DNA of 7,850 nt, from contig JALSGI010000910.1 in assembly GCA_026982835.1 (NCBI GenBank), positions 1 to 7,850 of the forward strand, given 5' to 3'. A program made the translations under genes and the position numbers. The stretch is from Planctomycetota bacterium (GTDB taxonomy: Bacteria > Planctomycetota > Planctomycetia > Pirellulales > S012-138). Below the pieces are notes generated by a model that was not told the origin of the DNA, did not search any database, and saw only the letters and a program-made list of their open reading frames with translations. Positions 4,951-7,850 of the stretch are shown piece by piece (position 1 is the stretch's first letter; each line of letters opens with the position of its first letter).

Positions 4951-5136
4951 ATGAGCGAGAACCTGGAATACACCGTGCGGTTGAAACCCGAACAGTACGA
5001 ATTTCTCAAACAAATGGCCACCCAGTACAATCTGCCGGACGAGTCCAAGGCGCTGCGCTGCCTGATTAACTTCGCCATTACCGAAACGCAGCACCGCGAC
5101 GACATCTTTCAGACCGTCCGCTGCCTGTACTGCTAA
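4951..5136 (+). CDS. Small ribbon-helix-helix-like protein with C-terminal CxxC
   Basis: The 61-residue protein starts at ATG 4951. Residues 6-11 (EYTVRL) fit the DNA-contacting beta strand, 13-26 the first helix and 31-47 the second, as in MetJ/Arc/CopG-type ribbon-helix-helix proteins. The final residues VRCLYC give C58 and C61 in a CxxC arrangement, with C37 and H48 as other potential ligands, so a metal or redox site is possible. The sequence resembles a family of short conserved hypothetical proteins I know from planctomycetes and other bacteria, with no function I can name. The upstream Shine-Dalgarno is weak (GAAGG, 10 bases away). The next gene starts 39 bases downstream, so co-transcription with the MenC-like enzyme is likely. 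If DNA binding is real it may regulate its own operon; the alternative is a small structural or metal-binding protein. Confidence 0.75.
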   Translation: MSENLEYTVRLKPEQYEFLKQMATQYNLPDESKALRCLINFAITETQHRDDIFQTVRCLYC

Positions 5137-5175
5137 ACCCCGCCCGGCGGCGATCCCCCCGCACAAGGTGATCCC

Positions 5176-6300
5176 ATGCCCCGTGTGCTGGCCGTGGATG
5201 TCTATCAGGTGGCCATGCCCTTGAAGTACCCCTGGCGCACGGCCTACGGCGAAGACCACACCATCGAAACGATCCTGCTCCGTCTGGAAACCAGCGAGGC
5301 CGTGGGCTGGGGCGAAAGCTCCCCGCTGCCCCGGCCCCACTACGTCGAACAGTGGTCCGCGGCTGTCTTTCTCTGCTTGCAGCAATGTCTGGTGCCGGCG
5401 GTGCTGGGCCGCAGTTTCGATTCCCCCGAACAGCTCCAGCAGGCCCTGGCTTTCGTCAAAGGAAACACCTTCGCCAAGGCGGCCCTGGACCTGGCCTGGT
5501 GGGACGCCGCCGCCAGGGCCCAAGGCGTGCCGCTTTACCGGCTGCTGGGCGGTACTCGGGAACAGGTGCCCGTGGGAGCCGACTTCGGCGTGATGGACCG
5601 CCCCGAGGAGTTGCTGCCCCTGGTCGAGCAGGCCGTGGCCCAAGGCTTCCTGCGGGTCAAGCTGAAGTTCCGCCCGGGGTGGGACCTGCCGGTGGTGCAG
5701 GCGGTGCGCCAGCGCTTCCCCGAGCTTGTGCTGCACATCGACTGCAACGCCGGTTACACGCTCCAAGACGCCGAACTGTTCGAGCAGCTGGACCGCTTCC
5801 ACCTGGCCATGTACGAGCAGCCGTTGGGCTACGACGACCTGTGGGAACACGCCCAACTGCAACGCCGCGTACAAACGCCCGTGTGCCTGGACGAGTCGGT
5901 CCGCTCGCTCTCCCTGGCCCGGCAGGCCCTGGCCCTGGGCAGCTGCCGCTGGCTGAACATCAAGCCGGGGCGAGTGGGCGGGCTGACGGTGGCCCGGCAG
6001 ATCGCCCAACTGGCCGCCCGGCACGGTGTGCCCTGCTGGGTGGGCGGCATGCTGGAAAGCGCCCTGGGAGCCCGGCACTGCGTGGCCCTGGGCACGCTGC
6101 CGGGGTTCGACTACCCGGCCGACATTTTTCCCTCGGACCGCTTCTACGAAGAGGACTTGTGTGAGCCGCCGCTGGAGCTTGAACGGGACACCTCGGGCCG
6201 GCCCGTCGCCTGCCCCCTCCCCGCCCCCGGCACCGGCACCAAGCCCCGGGCCGATCTGCTACAATCCTGGATGGTGAATCACTTCCACGCGCATGTGTGA
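5176..6300 (+). CDS. menC: o-Succinylbenzoate synthase / N-acylamino-acid racemase (enolase superfamily)
   Basis: The 374-residue protein belongs to the MenC type 2 group of the muconate-lactonizing subgroup of the enolase superfamily. It has an N-terminal capping domain with GWGESSPLPRPHY (44-56) and KGNTFAKAALDLAWWD (95-110), then a TIM barrel. The catalytic set is complete: K162 and K164 in the KxK motif, metal ligands D189 (HIDCNAGY), E214 (YEQPL) and D239 (CLDES), and K263 in NIKPGRVGG (261-269). GGMLESALGARH (290-301) and DIFPSDRFYEEDL (316-328) follow the family pattern. As OSBS it dehydrates SHCHC to o-succinylbenzoate in menaquinone synthesis; close relatives racemise N-succinylamino acids and some do both, so sequence alone does not settle the substrate. 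No other men gene is in the window. AAGGTGAT (5165-5172), complementary to the 16S rRNA end, supports the ATG at 5176. Confidence 0.85.
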   Translation: MPRVLAVDVYQVAMPLKYPWRTAYGEDHTIETILLRLETSEAVGWGESSPLPRPHYVEQWSAAVFLCLQQCLVPAVLGRSFDSPEQLQQALAFVKGNTFAKAALDLAWWDAAARAQGVPLYRLLGGTREQVPVGADFGVMDRPEELLPLVEQAVAQGFLRVKLKFRPGWDLPVVQAVRQRFPELVLHIDCNAGYTLQDAELFEQLDRFHLAMYEQPLGYDDLWEHAQLQRRVQTPVCLDESVRSLSLARQALALGSCRWLNIKPGRVGGLTVARQIAQLAARHGVPCWVGGMLESALGARHCVALGTLPGFDYPADIFPSDRFYEEDLCEPPLELERDTSGRPVACPLPAPGTGTKPRADLLQSWMVNHFHAHV

Positions 6301-6346
6301 TCGCCCCCGGAGGCGAGGGCTGCCGTCCAAGACAAAGGGGCTATCC

Positions 6347-6988
6347 ATGAGCTGGCACGAGTCCTGGTCGCAGGAATCTGGCGGGGACAAACCACTGCCG
6401 GAGGTAATTCGGGACCTGCTCGAAGAGGACGAACAAGTGCTCTGGCATGGCCAGCCCCAGCGGCGATTGAGCCTGACTGGGATCGACCTGTTCTTGATCC
6501 CCTTCGGGTTGCTGTTCGTCGCTGTCGTGGTAGGGGCGGCCGTGGCAGGGCCGGGCCCTCAGAACAACCCGATTATGGTGTGGCTCTTTACCTTGCTGGC
6601 AGGGAGTGTCGGGCTGTATGCAGCTTTTGGCCGCTTGTTCCATCAGCTTGCCTGGCGCCGATGCACCCACTATGCGGTTACCGACCGCCGCGTGCTGCTG
6701 GTGGCCGGGAACCGCAAGCCGATTGTCGCCTCTTTTGAGCTGGACCAGCTGGGCCACCTGCGTCTGAGCCAGGGAAAGGGGGGCCGGGGCACCATCCGCT
6801 TTCAGCGGTTTCCGGGGGAGGCGTTCAATCCGTTGGGCGGATCGGCGGAGCAAATCGATCCTCGCTGGCCCACACGAGCCCTGGTCGATATTCCTGACGC
6901 CCGGGCCGTGTACGACCTGATCCGCCAAGCGCGCCGCAAGTGGTTGCGGCGGCTGCTGGGACCGGATGCGGAAACCTTCCCGCCGTGA
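6347..6988 (+). CDS. Bacterial PH-like domain membrane protein, two TM segments
   Basis: The 213-residue protein has a cytosolic N-terminus with LLEEDEQVLWHGQPQRR (24-40), a common opening of bacterial PH-domain (YdbT/YdbS-type) membrane proteins. Two hydrophobic segments follow (about 45-67 and 76-98). After HYAVTDRRVLLVAG (108-121), a hallmark 'YavTdrRv' stretch, comes a beta-rich region ending in ALVDIPDARAVYDLI (178-192). The tail is basic. No enzymatic motif is present and the function is unknown; related proteins are thought to sit in the membrane facing the cytoplasm. I choose ATG 6347 because AAAGGGG (6334-6340) is 6 bases upstream; an ATG at 6293, overlapping the end of the preceding gene, would add 18 basic residues and has no such site. 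It follows the MenC-like gene by 46 bases in the same direction and converges with ispD. Confidence 0.75.
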   Translation: MSWHESWSQESGGDKPLPEVIRDLLEEDEQVLWHGQPQRRLSLTGIDLFLIPFGLLFVAVVVGAAVAGPGPQNNPIMVWLFTLLAGSVGLYAAFGRLFHQLAWRRCTHYAVTDRRVLLVAGNRKPIVASFELDQLGHLRLSQGKGGRGTIRFQRFPGEAFNPLGGSAEQIDPRWPTRALVDIPDARAVYDLIRQARRKWLRRLLGPDAETFPP

Positions 6989-7025
6989 ACCTCTCCAGCA
7001 GCAGAACGCCTTATGGCCCGCCCCG

Positions 7026-7763
7026 TCACCGCCACAGATCGTCCCCGGCAAACGGATGGGCCGGACCTTGAGGCCGAGGCCGTGGGAGCACTTTCAGCAC
7101 GGCCTGGGCCAGCTTCAGGTCGTCCCGGGTGGTGATCTTCAGATTGAGCGGCGACCCCGGGACCACATGCACCTTTCCCCCGGCCAGCTCCACCACCTGG
7201 GCGTCGTCGGTTACTTGCTGGTCCTGGAGCCGGGCGTAGGCGTCCTGGAGGAGTTGTTTTTCAAAAACTTGCGGGGTCTGGGCCGCCCAAAGCCCCCCGC
7301 GGGAGACTGTCTGGAGCACCCGTTGGTCCTCCACCCGCTTGAGCGTATCGGCCACCGGCACGGCCAGCAGGGCCGCCCCGGTCTGCTCGGCCTTCTGGAA
7401 CACCCGGTCCACCCAGGCTTCGGCCAGGCAGGGTCGCACCGCATCGTGCACGCACACATGGGTGGCTTCCTCGGGCACCTGCTCCAGCCCGCGGCGAACC
7501 GATTCGGCCCGCGTGGCCCCCCCGGTCACCACGCGAATGCCCAGAAACGCCACGTCCGGGGCGAACTTTCTCTGGAACAGCTCTTTGTCCTCCGGGGCGA
7601 TGACCAGGATGGTCTGCACCACGTCGGGCCGGTTGAGGAACCGCTCGGCGGTGTGCAGCCACACGGCCCGACCCTCCAGCGAAGCATACTGCTTCTTGGT
7701 GTGCTGGTCGCCAAAACGGCGACTGGCCCCAGCCGCCGGCAGAATCACGCAGAATCGGGCCAT
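7026..7763 (-). CDS. ispD: 2-C-methyl-D-erythritol 4-phosphate cytidylyltransferase (IspD)
   Basis: IspD is the third enzyme of the MEP pathway, joining CTP and MEP to form CDP-ME for isoprenoid synthesis. The 245-residue protein has the nucleotide-binding LPAAGASRRFG (8-18) and KKQY (23-26, with catalytic K24), then GGATRAESVRRGL (81-93), HDAVRP (106-111), R155 before QTPQVF (162-167), TDDAQVVE (185-192) and NLKITTRDDL (207-216), with K209 in the MEP-binding position. All family landmarks are in order; KKQY replaces the usual PKQY and HDAVRP the usual HDAARP, both outside the strictly needed charges. ATG 7763-7761 is chosen because AGGAG (7776-7772) lies 8 bases upstream; an upstream TTG would add 11 residues. 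The C-terminal 20 residues, rich in P and R, extend past the core. It stands alone here, not fused to IspF, and converges with the PH-like gene across 37 bases with no obvious terminator. Confidence 0.95.
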   Translation of the reverse strand: MARFCVILPAAGASRRFGDQHTKKQYASLEGRAVWLHTAERFLNRPDVVQTILVIAPEDKELFQRKFAPDVAFLGIRVVTGGATRAESVRRGLEQVPEEATHVCVHDAVRPCLAEAWVDRVFQKAEQTGAALLAVPVADTLKRVEDQRVLQTVSRGGLWAAQTPQVFEKQLLQDAYARLQDQQVTDDAQVVELAGGKVHVVPGSPLNLKITTRDDLKLAQAVLKVLPRPRPQGPAHPFAGDDLWR

Positions 7764-7850
7764 ACGTGCCTCTCCTGCCCTGGTGGATGGGATCAAGCAA
7801 GGGGATCGTCGGACTTATGTTTCGGCGGCGGCTTGTGCGGGGATCCCGCT
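7764..7850 (-). promoter_or_regulatory. 5' flank of ispD with strong Shine-Dalgarno
   Basis: AGGAG at 7776-7772 decides the ispD start. The rest of this edge segment could hold the last codons of an upstream minus-strand gene: one frame stays open from the edge to a TGA at 7795-7793 and ends in a hydrophilic KHKSDDPLA-like tail, another ends at TAA 7817-7815. Too little is visible to choose, and no promoter stands out. Confidence 0.4.

Noticed and set aside
6260..6265. TACAAT as a -10 promoter for the PH-like gene
   Set aside because: It lies inside the end of the MenC-like gene with no -35 at the expected distance; the hexamer alone is weak evidence.

Overview
This is a GC-rich bacterial chromosomal window with nine recognisable genes and three gene-poor gaps. 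The codon use (G/C at most third positions), the weak or absent Shine-Dalgarno sequences before several genes, the 61-residue RHH/CxxC protein and the style of the intergenic hairpins suggest a planctomycete. That assignment is inference from general familiarity; no rRNA or other marker gene is present to prove it.

Layout. On the minus strand at the left are the 3'-truncated gene of a SufR-like winged-helix regulator (1-358), hisG (477-1331) and hisE (1375-1731). HisE and HisG carry out histidine biosynthesis steps 2 and 1 and are probably co-transcribed from the gap before hisE. Divergently, on the plus strand, lies miaA (1950-2921), the tRNA A37 prenyltransferase. The fluoride channel gene crcB/fluC (3377-3754) follows, bracketed by two intergenic arrays of short hairpin repeats (2994-3260 and 3764-4150). 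After the second array come a PII-like DUF190 gene (4267-4617), a 333-base gap holding a degenerate inverted-repeat element (4714-4835), a 61-residue ribbon-helix-helix protein ending in CxxC (4951-5136), an enolase-superfamily MenC/N-acylamino-acid racemase (5176-6300) and a two-TM bacterial PH-like membrane protein (6347-6988). On the minus strand at the right is ispD (7026-7763) of the MEP isoprenoid pathway, convergent with the PH-like gene.

How the genes relate. HisE/HisG act together. CrcB and DUF190 proteins are frequent genomic partners and here are separated by the second array. MiaA (uses dimethylallyl diphosphate), IspD (makes its precursor) and MenC (menaquinone, if it is an OSBS) all touch isoprenoid or quinone metabolism, but nothing shows that they form one unit.

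The most unusual content is the hairpin family. At least ten recognisable copies share a GGCGAGCC head, an 8-bp stem and a tetranucleotide loop of the form KTNA (GTAA, GTGA, GTCA, TTCA, TTTA), with one copy carrying a 6-nt loop. Both arms vary together so that pairing is kept. Each array begins with tandem octamers (TGGRGGCK), has plus-oriented copies first and minus-oriented copies last, and includes one hairpin of a second type. This looks like a REP/BIME-like system; no associated transposase is in the window.
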